Positions 11,635-21,884 of a stretch of 64,000 nucleotides of DNA are shown here, piece after piece (positions within the stretch are counted from its first letter, which is position 1; each line of letters opens with the position of its first letter). Origin of the DNA: Clostridiales bacterium (lineage in GTDB: Bacteria > Bacillota > Clostridia > Lachnospirales > Lachnospiraceae); contig JAJQCD010000023.1 in the NCBI GenBank assembly GCA_021202925.1, forward strand, positions 1 through 64,000, written 5' to 3'. The notes beneath the pieces are model-generated. The model saw only the letters and a program-made list of their open reading frames with translations. It did no database searches and was not told where the DNA came from. Both the position numbers and the translations under genes were made by a program.

Positions 11635-12951
11635 TTGAGTTACTTAGTGTTGACAAAGACGGGAGGATTCTTCCTGTTTGCATGGATTTGCGAGATTATG
11701 GGACAGGTTATGAATGCACTGTTTGCATTTACGAGCCTGTTTGGAATTCAGAATATCGGATTATCCATCATTCTCTTTACTCTTGTGGTAAAGCTGTTGA
11801 TGTTGCCATTGACGATTCAGCAGCAGAAATCATCGAAGCTGATGGCTGTGATGCAGCCTGAGATTCAGGCAATTCAGAACAAATATAAGGGAAAGACGGA
11901 CAATGAATCTATGTCGCGAATGAACATAGAGACAAAGGCTGTTTACGAAAAGTACGGAACATCCATGACAGGTGGATGTCTGCAGCTGGTTATTCAGTTG
12001 CCGATTCTGCTTGCCCTTTATCGTGTTATTTATAATATACCGGCTTATGTGACTTCCGTTAAGTCCTATTTTATGGCGGTTGTTTATGCGCTTACCGGTA
12101 CGACTGATGTGACGACTCTGGCCGAGGGAGCGGCGGATTCTCTGCTGCAGTTTGCTACGGATCACAATGTTACACTGACTGGTGTGAACGCAATCGGGGA
12201 TCTGACCGGTGTGACGGGCACTGCCCTGGCGAACAAGATGGTTGATATTTTCTATAAGCTGAATCCTTCTCAGTGGACGGATCTGGCAGCTGCATTTCCG
12301 GATTCGGCTTCCGTGATTCAGGTAAATTCGGCAGCAATTGAGAGTATGAACTCCTTTCTTGGTATCAATCTGGCCTCTACGCCTTTTAATGGGAGTTTTG
12401 TGCCGAATGCAGCATGGCTGATTCCGATTCTGGCCGGTTTGTCTCAGTGGTTCAGCGCGAAGCTGATGATGGCAAATCAGAAAAATCAGGACGAGGATAG
12501 TCAGAGTGCGCAGATGATGAAGAGCATGAATTATACCATGCCGCTGATTTCTGTATTTTTCTGTTTTACTTTTCCGACGGCTGTCGGACTTTACTGGGTA
12601 GCAAGCAGTGTCCTGCAGTGCATCCAGCAGATTGGTGTGAACAGGTATCTGAACAGCTTTGATATCGATCAGCTGATTGAACAGAATGTAGCAAAGGCAA
12701 ATAAAAAGCGTGCAAAGAAGGGTCTTCCGCCTCAGCAGGTCAATATGAATGCGACCACTTCTCTGAAAAATATTGAGGCGAAGAATGAAAGAGAAGAGGC
12801 AGCCCGCGCTGAGAAACTGGAACGTACAAAAGAGCAGGTGAAGGATTCGACAGAGTATTATAATAAAAATGCGAAGCCGGGTAGTCTGGCTGCAAAAGCC
12901 AATATGGTTGCCCAGTATAATGAAAGACACGAGAAACAGAAGAATAAGTAA
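11635..12951 (+). CDS. yidC: membrane protein insertase YidC/OxaA
   Basis: The 438-residue insertase places membrane proteins into the cytoplasmic membrane. It begins with TTG at 11635 after AGGAGGT with 8-nt spacing; the N-terminal signal-like helix is MSYLVLTKTGGFFLFAW. The core has five membrane segments, with SIILFTLVVKLLMLPL and the conserved GGCLQLVIQLPILLALYRV. A periplasmic-side loop between the second and third core segments is longer than in Bacillus SpoIIIJ (about residues 140-255). The C-terminus is a long K/E-rich cytoplasmic tail, which in this family can bind ribosomes. Confidence 0.95.
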   Translation: MSYLVLTKTGGFFLFAWICEIMGQVMNALFAFTSLFGIQNIGLSIILFTLVVKLLMLPLTIQQQKSSKLMAVMQPEIQAIQNKYKGKTDNESMSRMNIETKAVYEKYGTSMTGGCLQLVIQLPILLALYRVIYNIPAYVTSVKSYFMAVVYALTGTTDVTTLAEGAADSLLQFATDHNVTLTGVNAIGDLTGVTGTALANKMVDIFYKLNPSQWTDLAAAFPDSASVIQVNSAAIESMNSFLGINLASTPFNGSFVPNAAWLIPILAGLSQWFSAKLMMANQKNQDEDSQSAQMMKSMNYTMPLISVFFCFTFPTAVGLYWVASSVLQCIQQIGVNRYLNSFDIDQLIEQNVAKANKKRAKKGLPPQQVNMNATTSLKNIEAKNEREEAARAEKLERTKEQVKDSTEYYNKNAKPGSLAAKANMVAQYNERHEKQKNK

Positions 12952-12965
12952 AGGGGGACGATAAT

Positions 12966-14354
12966 ATGGGGCAGATTACAGTTTCAGCGAAGACGTTGGA
13001 TGAGGCGATTACAAAGGCCCTGATCGAATTGCAGACGACGAGCGAACACCTCCATTATGATGTGATACAGAGTGCGACAAGTGGTATTTTTGGCTTATTC
13101 GGGGGAAAGCCATGTGTCATCCGTGCACGGGTCATGAGTGAAGAAGAAGAAAGTGCAAAGAAGAAAGAGGCTGAGAGAAAAAAGAAAGAAGAAGCCCGAA
13201 GAATAGAAGAAGAGAAAAAAGCTGCTTTGCGCAAAGCCAGAGAGGCAGAGATTGCAGAAAAAGAAAAGGCGGAAAAACAGGCGGCGGCTTTGAAAGCTCC
13301 CGAAGAGAAGAAAATTCCGCCTGTGAAGCCCCTTGTTGAATCAGAACCGACGCAAGCAATTCCGGCAGAACAGAAAGAACAGAAGGAGAATCTGTCCGGG
13401 AGTATTTCTCAGGATTCTGTTGTGGCAGAAGAAAAGCCGTCAGAAAAACCGTATCGGGATAAATATTCGGAGCGCTTTGCCGGAGAAAAGAAAAATGGCG
13501 GAAGAGATTCCCGTTACGGAAATCGTGCGGAGCGCAGAGAATATCAAAAGAAGGATTATCAGAAAAAAGAAGCGCAGAAAGGATATTCGAATCAGAAAAG
13601 AGAAAGCAGTCGACGTGATGCGGCTGCCAGAAGAGAAGAAGAAGCGCTTCGGGAACAGAAACAGAAAGAAATTGCAGCCGAGAAGGAAGCAAGAAGGATT
13701 GCTGTTCAGGTAGATGAAGAGGCTGTGAAAAAGAGTGCAAAGGATTTCCTGGATCAGGTCTTCGGTGCTATGGGCATGGAAGTGGAAGTGGAACCGGTAT
13801 TTGATCCGGTTGAAAAGGAACTTCAGGTATTTCTTTCCGGAGATGCAATGGGAATACTGATCGGGAAGAGAGGACAGACGCTGGATTCTTTGCAGTACCT
13901 GGTCAGTCTGGTTGTCAACAAAGAGACGGAAGGATATCTGCGAGTTAAGCTGGATACGGAGAATTACAGACAGAGACGAAAAGAAACGCTGGAAACTCTG
14001 GCAAAGAATATTTCGTATAAGGTGAAGAGAACGAAACATCCGGTTTCTCTCGAACCGATGAATCCTTATGAAAGAAGAATTATCCATGCAGCATTGCAGA
14101 ATGATCGGTATGTTGTGACGCGTAGTGAAGGTGAGGATCCATATCGCCATGTTGTTATTTCATTGAAACGGGACAATTATGGTGGAGGAAACAGTCGCAG
14201 AGACCATTATTCTTCCAGAAAAGAGAAGGGATTCAGACAGAATCGCTATAACCCGAAGAAGACGGAAAGGGAAGAAAATGAAGAACCGCAGATGAAGCGG
14301 GAATCTTCTGGCCCGGAAGTCGCAGAGCCATATTCCATTGATGATGTTGAGTAA
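12966..14354 (+). CDS. jag: RNA-binding protein Jag/KhpB
   Basis: The 462-residue protein has an N-terminal Jag_N domain (about 1-60, with SGIFGLFGGKPCVIRARV), a long charged linker of about 200 residues rich in K, E, R and A, a KH domain (IGKRGQTLDSLQYLVSLVVN near 295) and an R3H domain (RRIIHAALQNDRYVVTRSEG near 370). It ends with another charged tail. Jag/KhpB partners with KhpA in binding small RNAs and mRNAs and affects cell elongation. The linker is much longer than in Bacillus (about 208 residues in total there) but such expansions are common in Lachnospiraceae. It follows yidC by 14 nt and carries a GGGGG ribosome binding site. Confidence 0.94.
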   Translation: MGQITVSAKTLDEAITKALIELQTTSEHLHYDVIQSATSGIFGLFGGKPCVIRARVMSEEEESAKKKEAERKKKEEARRIEEEKKAALRKAREAEIAEKEKAEKQAAALKAPEEKKIPPVKPLVESEPTQAIPAEQKEQKENLSGSISQDSVVAEEKPSEKPYRDKYSERFAGEKKNGGRDSRYGNRAERREYQKKDYQKKEAQKGYSNQKRESSRRDAAARREEEALREQKQKEIAAEKEARRIAVQVDEEAVKKSAKDFLDQVFGAMGMEVEVEPVFDPVEKELQVFLSGDAMGILIGKRGQTLDSLQYLVSLVVNKETEGYLRVKLDTENYRQRRKETLETLAKNISYKVKRTKHPVSLEPMNPYERRIIHAALQNDRYVVTRSEGEDPYRHVVISLKRDNYGGGNSRRDHYSSRKEKGFRQNRYNPKKTEREENEEPQMKRESSGPEVAEPYSIDDVE

Positions 14355-14496
14355 AATCATTTTGAACAGGTTTTTCAAATGAGACAAGCAGAAAAATGGG
14401 GGTGTCTGGCAGTGGATGAGCCACCGCCGGATGCCCCTGTTCGTTAAGTGGAAACTGGTGCGCCTGATTTCAGTTATATATGAGAAAGTGATTGTG

Positions 14497-15879
14497 ATGG
14501 AAAGATATACGGATACGATCGCTGCGATTGCTACGGCAACGAGCCGTTCAGGAATCGGAATTATTCGTGTCAGTGGCGAGGAAGCGATTGAAATTGTTGA
14601 TCAGATATTTCGAAGCAGAAAAAAGAATTTCACTCTGTCAGATGCAATGACGCATACGATCCATTATGGAATGATTGAAGATCGTGGGGAAGTGCTGGAT
14701 GAAGTTCTGGTTTCGGTCATGCATGGACCTCACAGTTATACGGCGGAGGATACGGTTGAGATCAATTGTCATGGTGGAGTCTTTGTTATGAAACGGATTC
14801 TGGAAACCGTGATTCAACATGGAGCACGTCCGGCGGAGCCTGGGGAATTTACAAAGAGGGCTTTTCTGAATGGAAGGATCGATTTGTCGCAGGCAGAAGC
14901 GGTGACCGATATCATCAATTCAAAGAACGAATATGCAATGCAATCTTCCGTGCGCCAGTTGAATGGCTCTTTATCCGCCCGAATCCGAAAACTGCGGGAA
15001 GATATTTTGTATCAGATTGCATATATTGAGTCGGCACTGGATGATCCCGAGCATATTTCTCTGGATGGATATACAGATGAATTATTAAACATTCTTCATC
15101 CAATGATCAATGATATCAATCATATGGCGGGGACCTTTGAACGTGGGAGGAGAATGTCGGAAGGCATAAAAACGGTTATTCTTGGCAAGCCGAATGCCGG
15201 AAAATCATCCCTGTTGAATGTACTGGTCGGAGAAGAACGTGCGATTGTGACCAATATTGCCGGGACAACAAGAGATACGCTGGAGGAACAGATTCAGCTT
15301 CATGGCATTACTCTGAATATTATTGATACGGCGGGAATCCGTGAAACAAATGATGAGGTTGAAAAAATCGGCGTATCCCGGGCGATCAAAGCAGCGGATG
15401 ATGCAGATTTGATTGTTTATGTTGTAGATGGTTCCATTCCTCTGGATGAGAATGATGAAGCAATTATGCAGCTGATTCAGAATCGGAGAGCGATTGTAAT
15501 TCTCAATAAATCCGATCTAGATGTTCAGATAACGGAAGATCAATTGAGGGAGAAAGTGCAGCATCCGGTTGTTGCCGTTTCCACCAGGGAAGAGACTGGT
15601 ATCGATCAGCTGGAAGAAACCATTCAGAACATGTTTTACAACGGTAAGATTGATTTCAATGATGAAGTGATTATCACCAATGTGAGACATAAAACAATGC
15701 TTGACTGTGCAGAAAAAAGTCTGCATATGGTTGTACAAAGTATAGAAATGCAAATGCCGGAAGATTTTCTGACAATTGATTTGATGGACGCATACAGTCA
15801 GCTCGGGAGTATTCTTGGTGAGTCAGTCGAGGATGATCTTGTGAATGAAATATTCAGTAAGTTCTGTATGGGGAAGTAA
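14497..15879 (+). CDS. mnmE: tRNA uridine-5-carboxymethylaminomethyl GTPase MnmE
   Basis: The 460-residue protein works with MnmG to modify the wobble uridine of certain tRNAs. It has an N-terminal tetrahydrofolate-binding domain ([20 protein letters not shown]), a helical domain, and an inserted G domain with [12 protein letters not shown] (G1), DTAG (G3) and NKSD (G4). The C-terminus ends CMGK, the conserved cysteine motif. The ATG at 14497 matches the family start; in-frame upstream codons lack similarity. It overlaps nothing and is 22 nt from mnmG. Confidence 0.97.
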   Translation: MERYTDTIAAIATATSRSGIGIIRVSGEEAIEIVDQIFRSRKKNFTLSDAMTHTIHYGMIEDRGEVLDEVLVSVMHGPHSYTAEDTVEINCHGGVFVMKRILETVIQHGARPAEPGEFTKRAFLNGRIDLSQAEAVTDIINSKNEYAMQSSVRQLNGSLSARIRKLREDILYQIAYIESALDDPEHISLDGYTDELLNILHPMINDINHMAGTFERGRRMSEGIKTVILGKPNAGKSSLLNVLVGEERAIVTNIAGTTRDTLEEQIQLHGITLNIIDTAGIRETNDEVEKIGVSRAIKAADDADLIVYVVDGSIPLDENDEAIMQLIQNRRAIVILNKSDLDVQITEDQLREKVQHPVVAVSTREETGIDQLEETIQNMFYNGKIDFNDEVIITNVRHKTMLDCAEKSLHMVVQSIEMQMPEDFLTIDLMDAYSQLGSILGESVEDDLVNEIFSKFCMGK

Positions 15880-15901
15880 ACCGGCAGGAGGAATATCCAA
15901 T

Positions 15902-17794
15902 ATGAAGTACTTAGAAGAATCCTATGATATTGTTGTCGTGGGTGCCGGGCATGCCGGATGTGAGGCAGCACTTGCCTGCGCCAGGCTCGGCCTGGAAACC
16001 ATTGTTTTTACTGTGAGTATAGACAGTATTGCTCTTATGCCCTGTAACCCGAATGTAGGAGGAAGTTCGAAAGGACACCTGGTAAGGGAACTGGATGCTC
16101 TCGGCGGTGAAATGGGTAAAAATATTGATCGGACATTTATTCAGTCCAAAATGCTCAATGCTTCGAAAGGTCCGGCTGTTCATTCTCTGCGTGCGCAGGC
16201 AGATAAGAGGGAATATAGTGGCACAATGAGAAGAACATTGGAGAATACCGATCATCTGACGATCCGTCAGGCTGAGGTGGCTGAACTTATTGTTGAAGAT
16301 CATGAAATTCGTGGTATTAAAACTGTATCCGGCGCGATTTATCATGCGAAAGCAGTTGTGCTGGCTACCGGAACATATCTTCGTGCCAGATGTATTTTCG
16401 GAGATGTCAGCAATGCGACGGGGCCGAATGGGCTTCAGGCTGCAAACCATCTCACCGATTCGCTGGTCAGAAATGGTGTGGAAATGTTTCGTTTTAAGAC
16501 CGGTACGCCGGCCCGTGTGGATCGGAGAAGTCTGGATTTTTCAAAGATGACGGAACAATTTGGTGATGATCCGATTACTCCTTTTTCTTTTTCAACAGAT
16601 CCTTCGTCTATCCAGAAAGAACAGGTATCCTGCTGGCTGACTTATACCAATGAAGAAACCCATCGGATTATCCGGGAAAATCTGGATCGTTCTCCTTTAT
16701 TTTCCGGGGCCATTGAGGGAACGGGTCCTCGTTATTGTCCGTCGATCGAAGATAAGGTTGTAAAATTTCCGGATAAAGACAGACATCAGATTTTTGTTGA
16801 ACCGGAGGGGTTGTATACAAATGAAATGTATCTGAGCGGCATGTCCAGCTCCATGCCCGAGGATGTTCAATATGCGATGTATCGCACACTCCCCGGTTTG
16901 GAACATGTGAAGATCGTCAGAAATGCGTATGCGATCGAATACGATTGTATTAATGCCCGTCAGCTTAAGTCCTCTCTTGAATTTAAAGCGATTCGGGGTT
17001 TGTTCAGTGGCGGTCAGTTTAATGGCAGCTCCGGTTATGAAGAAGCGGCCGTTCAGGGGTTTATGGCTGGCGTCAATGCGGCCAGAAAAGTAATGGGTAA
17101 AGATCCAATTGTCCTGGATCGTTCTCAGGCATATATTGGTGTGTTGATTGATGATCTGGTTACCAAAGAAAATCATGAGCCTTATCGGATGATGACTTCA
17201 CGGGCGGAATATCGTTTGTTGCTTCGTCAGGATAATGCGGATCTGCGTCTTCGGGCAATTGGGCATGAAATTGGTTTGGTCGATGATGTTGCGTACGAAC
17301 AGGTTCTGCAAAAAGAAAAAGATATTCAGTCGGAAGTGATGCGTCTGGAATCTACAAACATTGGTGCAAACGATAAAATTCAGAATTTTCTGAAAGCGCA
17401 TAACAGTACGCCCTTAAAAACAGGAGCTACTCTGGCTGAATTGATTCGTCGACCAGAATTAGATTATTTTATGTTAACTGAAATAGACGATCATCGACCG
17501 ATTTTACCTGTGGATACGGCTGAGCAGATCAATATAAATATCAAGTATGATGGATATCTGAAGAGACAGAAGCAACAGGTTGCTCAATTTAAGAAACTGG
17601 AAAATAAAAAACTGGATGAAAATTTTGACTATTCGAAGGTGAAAAGTCTTCGTATTGAGGCGGTGCAGAAATTGAATCTGTATAAACCTGCTTCGATTGG
17701 TCAGGCATCTCGCATATCCGGTGTATCACCGGCTGATATTTCGGTTTTACTGATTCATCTGGAGCAAATGAGACATGATAAACGAAAAGGCTAG
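15902..17794 (+). CDS. mnmG: tRNA uridine-5-carboxymethylaminomethyl modification enzyme MnmG
   Basis: The 630-residue FAD enzyme is the partner of MnmE. The Rossmann motif is [20 protein letters not shown] at about residues 11-30. The family blocks [22 protein letters not shown] and PGLYTNGMYLSG-like [18 protein letters not shown] are present, as is the C-terminal helical domain with [20 protein letters not shown]. The ATG at 15902 follows AGGAGGAATATCC. It ends 22 nt before rsmG. Confidence 0.97.
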   Translation: MKYLEESYDIVVVGAGHAGCEAALACARLGLETIVFTVSIDSIALMPCNPNVGGSSKGHLVRELDALGGEMGKNIDRTFIQSKMLNASKGPAVHSLRAQADKREYSGTMRRTLENTDHLTIRQAEVAELIVEDHEIRGIKTVSGAIYHAKAVVLATGTYLRARCIFGDVSNATGPNGLQAANHLTDSLVRNGVEMFRFKTGTPARVDRRSLDFSKMTEQFGDDPITPFSFSTDPSSIQKEQVSCWLTYTNEETHRIIRENLDRSPLFSGAIEGTGPRYCPSIEDKVVKFPDKDRHQIFVEPEGLYTNEMYLSGMSSSMPEDVQYAMYRTLPGLEHVKIVRNAYAIEYDCINARQLKSSLEFKAIRGLFSGGQFNGSSGYEEAAVQGFMAGVNAARKVMGKDPIVLDRSQAYIGVLIDDLVTKENHEPYRMMTSRAEYRLLLRQDNADLRLRAIGHEIGLVDDVAYEQVLQKEKDIQSEVMRLESTNIGANDKIQNFLKAHNSTPLKTGATLAELIRRPELDYFMLTEIDDHRPILPVDTAEQININIKYDGYLKRQKQQVAQFKKLENKKLDENFDYSKVKSLRIEAVQKLNLYKPASIGQASRISGVSPADISVLLIHLEQMRHDKRKG

Positions 17795-17816
17795 TCATTC
17801 ACAACAGGAGGTGGAT

Positions 17817-18548
17817 ATGGACGACTTATTTGTGGATAAAATGGTTTCCGGTGGTCAGCAATTGGGGATAACTTTCTCTGACAGGCAAATCGAGCAGTTT
17901 TTTCAATATTATCAACTGCTGATTGAGTGGAATCGTGTTATGAATCTGACTGCTATCACGGAGATGGAGGATGTAGTTACAAAACATTTTATTGACAGTT
18001 TGTCCCTGGTTCATGGCATTAATATGGATGATCATCTCAATCGTTACATGATTGATGTCGGTTCCGGTGCTGGTTTTCCTGGAATTCCATTGAAAATATG
18101 TTTTTCCTCTTTACGAGTGACACTTCTGGATTCTTTGAATAAACGAATTCAGTTCCTTCAAACTGTTATTCATGATCTGGAACTGGATGATATCGCAGCG
18201 ATACACGGAAGGTCTGAGGATTTTGGGCGTAATATCCAGTACAGAGAAAAATATGATTATTGTGTTTCGCGTGCAGTGGCAAATATGAGCACCTTATCCG
18301 AATATTGTATTCCATTTGTGAAATGTGGTGGATATTTTATTGCATATAAATCTGGAAATATAGATGAGGAGTTGAAGCAATCAGAACATGCTATTGATCT
18401 GCTTGGCGGAAAGATTGATCGAATTATAAAATTTCAGTTATCCAATACGGATTTGTCTCGATCTATGGTTATGATCAAAAAAACGAAGCATACCCTTAAC
18501 AAGTATCCTCGAAAAGCAGGTGTTCCTTCCAAATCTCCTCTTCTTTAA
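17817..18548 (+). CDS. rsmG: 16S rRNA (guanine527-N7)-methyltransferase RsmG
   Basis: The 243-residue SAM-dependent enzyme methylates G527 of 16S rRNA. The motif DVGSGAGFPGIPLKI is the SAM-binding loop, and RAVANMSTLSEYCIPFVKCGG is the conserved later block. The ATG at 17817 follows ACAGGAGGTGGAT; an earlier in-frame ATG overlaps mnmG and has no ribosome binding site. A strong bidirectional terminator directly follows, ending the rpmH-to-rsmG block. Confidence 0.96.
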   Translation: MDDLFVDKMVSGGQQLGITFSDRQIEQFFQYYQLLIEWNRVMNLTAITEMEDVVTKHFIDSLSLVHGINMDDHLNRYMIDVGSGAGFPGIPLKICFSSLRVTLLDSLNKRIQFLQTVIHDLELDDIAAIHGRSEDFGRNIQYREKYDYCVSRAVANMSTLSEYCIPFVKCGGYFIAYKSGNIDEELKQSEHAIDLLGGKIDRIIKFQLSNTDLSRSMVMIKKTKHTLNKYPRKAGVPSKSPLL

Positions 18549-18592
18549 AAACGGACGTACAGATGGATCCATTCATCTGTACGTCCGTTTTT
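18547..18592. terminator. bidirectional terminator after rsmG
   Basis: ACGGACGTACAGATG (18551-18565) pairs perfectly with 18574-18588 around an 8-nt loop, flanked by AAAA and TTTT. It can stop rsmG on the plus strand and the convergent hydrolase gene on the minus strand. Confidence 0.9.
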
Positions 18593-18609
18593 GCGATCAT
18601 GCGTGAAAA

Positions 18610-18625
18610 TGTTTCACGTGAAACA
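18610..18625. promoter_or_regulatory. parS site 1
   Basis: TGTTTCACGTGAAACA is an exact 16-bp palindrome identical to the conserved bacterial parS. It lies in the gap between the rsmG terminator and the hydrolase gene end, 3.3 kb from parA. ParB-CTP loads here and spreads to segregate the origin. Confidence 0.95.
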
Positions 18626-18638
18626 TTTACTTTGACTG

Positions 18639-19589
18639 TTATCGTAAATAGGTTTGAATGAGTTGGTAAACCTGATTCGGTTTTTCAAAATGTGGCAGTT
18701 TCTTTGTATCCGGTATCAATTCAACTTCAATCGAAGAGTTGCAAGCCTGATATTCATGAAGTAAATCCTGAATTCCTTCAATCTCTCCTCCACCAATGAT
18801 ACAAATGCTGTTATCTGTTTTCTTTAATGAATGAGTTACATTACATTTGGTATAATTACAGCGGATACTTGCATATACCGATTTAGGTGAATGACCCAAA
18901 TGAGAGGATTCGTAACATCGATCGATCTCATGTTCGTTTACTAACACCGGATTGAAAAAGTTTTCGGAAATCAATCCATTTTTAACATGATTTCTGGATA
19001 AAGCAATATGATAGGTCAGTGTTCCTATCATCGGCAATTGAAGAAACCAGTGATAAAGTCTGGCAGTTTTTCCAGGAATCTGCGTATAATCAACAAGTCG
19101 CAACGGATTAATAAATATCATCTCATCAAACAGGTCTGAATTATTGATACATGCCATTAAAGCAATGGAAGCGGATTCACCGCTGGTAATGACATTGGTA
19201 CGGTGGCCAATTTCAGATTTGATAAAATCGGAAATCAGCTGTACAAACATATAATTGGTATATGTCATGCCAGGCTTTTCGGAATTTCCGAATCCAAGAA
19301 GATCAATGGCATAAACAGTATGATTTTGACTCAAAAGCGGAATGATTTTGCTCCATTCAAAACTGTCTGACATGACATTCAAATCATGAATCAGCAACAG
19401 TGGTCTGCCGGAACCGGATTTCTTATAATAAACATTTCCATGTATCCACTTAAAGCAAAGATAGTCGCTATCGGAATGAATGTGTTTTGATATTGCATTT
19501 ACCTTGATATATTTATTAATCAACGCGATCCCGGTAGCTGCACCTGAGGACAAAATAAGACCGGTTAATACAAGATTTTTTGCTTTCAT
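18639..19589 (-). CDS. alpha/beta-fold hydrolase
   Basis: The 316-residue protein starts with a hydrophobic helix (LVLTGLILSSGAATGIALI, about 5-23), so it is probably membrane anchored or exported. An alpha/beta hydrolase domain follows, with the oxyanion region PLLLIHDLN, IDLLGFGNSEKPGMTYTNY and a nucleophile elbow GESAS near residue 135, which deviates from GXSXG only in the last position. A C-terminal His in KLPHFEKPNQ may be the catalytic base. The ATG follows GGAGGTAGCA. No substrate can be named. Its upstream region carries the left copy of the 51-bp repeat made by the neighbouring IS insertion, so its promoter may be disturbed. Confidence 0.75.
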   Translation of the reverse strand: MKAKNLVLTGLILSSGAATGIALINKYIKVNAISKHIHSDSDYLCFKWIHGNVYYKKSGSGRPLLLIHDLNVMSDSFEWSKIIPLLSQNHTVYAIDLLGFGNSEKPGMTYTNYMFVQLISDFIKSEIGHRTNVITSGESASIALMACINNSDLFDEMIFINPLRLVDYTQIPGKTARLYHWFLQLPMIGTLTYHIALSRNHVKNGLISENFFNPVLVNEHEIDRCYESSHLGHSPKSVYASIRCNYTKCNVTHSLKKTDNSICIIGGGEIEGIQDLLHEYQACNSSIEVELIPDTKKLPHFEKPNQVYQLIQTYLR

Positions 19590-19658
19590 TGCTACCTCCA
19601 TGATACATTTCATTTCAATAGACAGAAATACAATCTATCGTCACGATGATAACAGTAT

Positions 19659-19709
19659 AATACAGAATGTCAATATCTTCAAGAGTATCCTTTCGACAAA
19701 AATATGACG
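19659..19709. repeat. 51-bp direct repeat, left copy (IS target duplication)
   Basis: This sequence, starting AATACAGAATGTCAATATC and ending AAAATATGACG, recurs exactly at 21667-21717. The two copies bracket an IS1634-type element, so they are best read as a long target-site duplication. Confidence 0.9.
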
Positions 19710-19769
19710 GGAGTTTGACAGTTGAATAAAAGGAAAATACCTTGCAGGCCGCATAAAGTCTGTATTTTT

Positions 19770-19798
19770 TTGTCAACTTTTTTGATTTTATATATAGT
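19770..19798 (+). promoter_or_regulatory. transposase promoter
   Basis: TTGTCA (19770-19775) and TATAGT (19793-19798) are spaced by 17 nt inside the element's left end, about 46 nt upstream of the transposase ATG. A second -10-like TATAAT lies at about 19819-19824. Confidence 0.55.
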
Positions 19799-19843
19799 AT
19801 TTTCTAGTATTTTATGTTATAATACTTTGAGGAGGATTTCATT

Positions 19844-21571
19844 ATGCGTGTAACTACTACAAAATCAAAAAACTCAGAATCATTTTATATAACAAAATCT
19901 TATATCAATGATGCCAAAAAGAGTACTTCTCAGATCATCCGCAAACTCGGCACTTTAAATGAACTGCTTGCCGAACACGGGCCAACCCGGGATGACGTTA
20001 TGGCCTGGGCCAGGGAACAGGCTCGAATTGAAACGCAAAAATATAAGGAAGAACAGCAAAGCAAACTGGTCCAGATCACTTTTTACGCAGACAGACAACT
20101 GGATTACGGAAAGCAGAAATTCTTCCGTGGTGGTTATTTTTTTATCCAATCCATTTATTATGGCCTGCAGCTAAATAAGACCTGCCGGAAACTGAAAGCA
20201 AAATACAACTTCAAATACGACCTGAACGCGATCCTGTCAGACCTGGTTTACTCCAGGGTGCTTGAGCCCTGCAGCAAGCGTGCTTCTTATAAAACTGCAT
20301 CCGAATTCCTTGAGCGGCCGACTTATGAGCTTTATGATGTCTATCGCGCTCTGGATGTACTTGGGACGGAATGCGACTTTGTCCAGTCAGAAGTGTATAA
20401 AAACAGCCATTTCCTGACGGAAAGAAATGACAGAATCCTGTATTATGATTGTTCCAATTATTACTTTGAGATTGAGCAGGAAGATGGTTCAAAAAAATAC
20501 GGAAAAAGCAAAGAGCACCGCCCGAACCCTATCATGCAGATGGGCCTGTTTATGGACGGAGATGGAATTCCCCTTGCTTTCTCTCTTTTTCCTGGAAATG
20601 CGAATGAACAGACTTCTCTAAAACCTTTGGAAGAAAAGGTGATTTCAGACTTCGGTTGTAGTAAGTTTATCTATTGCAGTGATGCCGGCCTTGGTTCAGA
20701 AAGCATTCGGGCTTATAACCACAGGGGGGAAAGGGCTTATATCGTAACCCAGTCAATTAAAAAACTGAAATCGGACGAAAAAGAGTGGGTATTAAATAAA
20801 AAAGGATTCAAAAGGGTATCCGACGACCAACCGGTTGATATCACAAAACTACCCGAAGATGACAACAGTTTGTATTATAAAGATGAACCATATATAACAA
20901 AACAACTTGATCAGCGTCTGATCGTCACCTATTCGCCGAAATATGCGCTTTATCAGAGAACAATCCGGAATGGTCAAGTAGAACGTGCCGAGAAAATGTT
21001 AAACTCAGGCAAAACAAAAAAGAATCGCAAAAATCTGAATGATCCTGCAAGGTTCATTGGAACATTTGCGACCACGAAAGACGGGGAAGTCGCAGAGATT
21101 TCCCATTATCTCGACAATGATAAAATCGAATCAGAAGCACAGTATGATGGTTTATATGCAGTATGTACCGATCTTCTTGAGGATGATGTTGCGGACATCC
21201 TAAAAGTCAGCGAAGGCAGGTGGCAGATAGAAGAGTGTTTCCGGATTATGAAGACGGATTTTTCGGCAAGACCAGTCTATCTTCAGAATGAAAACCGTAT
21301 CAAGGCCCATTTTCTCATCTGCTTCCTTTCACTGCTTTCTTACCGGATGCTGGAAAAGAAACTGGACAATAAGTATACCTGCGAGCAGATTTTAAAAACA
21401 TTAAAGTCTATGAATTTTGCAGAAATTGAAGAACAGGGATATATGCCTTTATATACCCGCGAAAAGATTACAGACGATCTCCACGAAGTATGTGGATTCC
21501 GTACAGACTACCAATTCATAACAAAACGGCAAATGAGAACAATTCAGAAAAAAAGTAAAGGCAAGGAATAA
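19844..21571 (+). CDS. IS1634-family transposase
   Basis: The 575-residue DDE transposase catalyses cut-and-paste transposition of the surrounding element. The start after GAGGAGGATTTC is clear. Candidate catalytic residues are the Asp of ILYYDCSNYYFE (about 200), the Asp of YCSDAGLGSE (about 278) and the Glu in the YREK-type block GRWQIEECFRIMKTDFSARP (about 460-479). The N-terminal region has the RVTTTKSKNSESFYI and LG.LNEL blocks common in this family. No frameshift or stop is seen, so the protein should be functional. Confidence 0.92.
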   Translation: MRVTTTKSKNSESFYITKSYINDAKKSTSQIIRKLGTLNELLAEHGPTRDDVMAWAREQARIETQKYKEEQQSKLVQITFYADRQLDYGKQKFFRGGYFFIQSIYYGLQLNKTCRKLKAKYNFKYDLNAILSDLVYSRVLEPCSKRASYKTASEFLERPTYELYDVYRALDVLGTECDFVQSEVYKNSHFLTERNDRILYYDCSNYYFEIEQEDGSKKYGKSKEHRPNPIMQMGLFMDGDGIPLAFSLFPGNANEQTSLKPLEEKVISDFGCSKFIYCSDAGLGSESIRAYNHRGERAYIVTQSIKKLKSDEKEWVLNKKGFKRVSDDQPVDITKLPEDDNSLYYKDEPYITKQLDQRLIVTYSPKYALYQRTIRNGQVERAEKMLNSGKTKKNRKNLNDPARFIGTFATTKDGEVAEISHYLDNDKIESEAQYDGLYAVCTDLLEDDVADILKVSEGRWQIEECFRIMKTDFSARPVYLQNENRIKAHFLICFLSLLSYRMLEKKLDNKYTCEQILKTLKSMNFAEIEEQGYMPLYTREKITDDLHEVCGFRTDYQFITKRQMRTIQKKSKGKE

Positions 21572-21599
21572 AATACCATATTTCGTGAAATCACAAAAA

Positions 21600-21640
21600 A
21601 GCGCTACATCCCTTGTATTTTCAGGGGTTGTAGCGCTCAA
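21600..21640 (+). terminator. transposase terminator
   Basis: GCGCTACATCCC (21601-21612) pairs with GGGGTTGTAGCGC (about 21624-21636) with one bulge, around an A/T-rich loop, and is preceded by A6. It lies 30 nt after the transposase stop. The distal T-tract is poor (TCAAGCTTTT). Confidence 0.6.
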
Positions 21641-21666
21641 GCTTTTGGGTAACTGTCAAAGACAGG

Positions 21667-21717
21667 AATACAGAATGTCAATATCTTCAAGAGTATCCTT
21701 TCGACAAAAATATGACG
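21667..21717. repeat. 51-bp direct repeat, right copy (IS target duplication)
   Basis: Exact duplicate of 19659-19709 on the other side of the IS element. Removing the IS and one copy restores a continuous spacer between the hydrolase gene and parS site 2. Confidence 0.9.
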
Positions 21718-21759
21718 AAACAGAATTCGAAAAGATCGTTAAGTCAATAAAAATTCATA

Positions 21760-21775
21760 TGTTTCACGTGAAACA
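21760..21775. promoter_or_regulatory. parS site 2
   Basis: TGTTTCACGTGAAACA, an exact palindrome, lies 110 bp upstream of parA. Its position suggests it may also influence parAB transcription through ParB binding. Confidence 0.95.
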
Positions 21776-21884
21776 TTAAAAAAGTATTTTCAGAAATACA
21801 TATGAAAAAGAGAAAAATTATGTTATACTTAAATGCATGCAGTATTGAAACAGCGTAGGATAGAAAAGACCGGAGGCCAGAAGT

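Larger units (their letters stand above)
19710..21666 (+). mobile_element. IS1634-type insertion sequence (IS4 superfamily)
   Basis: The element is about 1.96 kb with one transposase gene. Short imperfect terminal inverted repeats share TTTGACAGTT (19714-19723) with AACTGTCAAA (21651-21660), followed at equal distance by AAAAG/CTTTT. It is bounded by exact 51-bp direct repeats. Long, variable-length target duplications are a documented property of IS1634 and of the related IS1549. The outermost few bases (19710-19713 and 21661-21666) cannot be assigned with certainty to element or target. It appears intact and young, since both repeat copies are identical. Confidence 0.88.

Noticed and set aside
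11830-12930. Long antisense open frame (366 codons) opposite yidC
   Set aside because: A shadow of the biased codon use of yidC; its composition (His, Arg, Cys rich) is not protein-like and no start signal exists.
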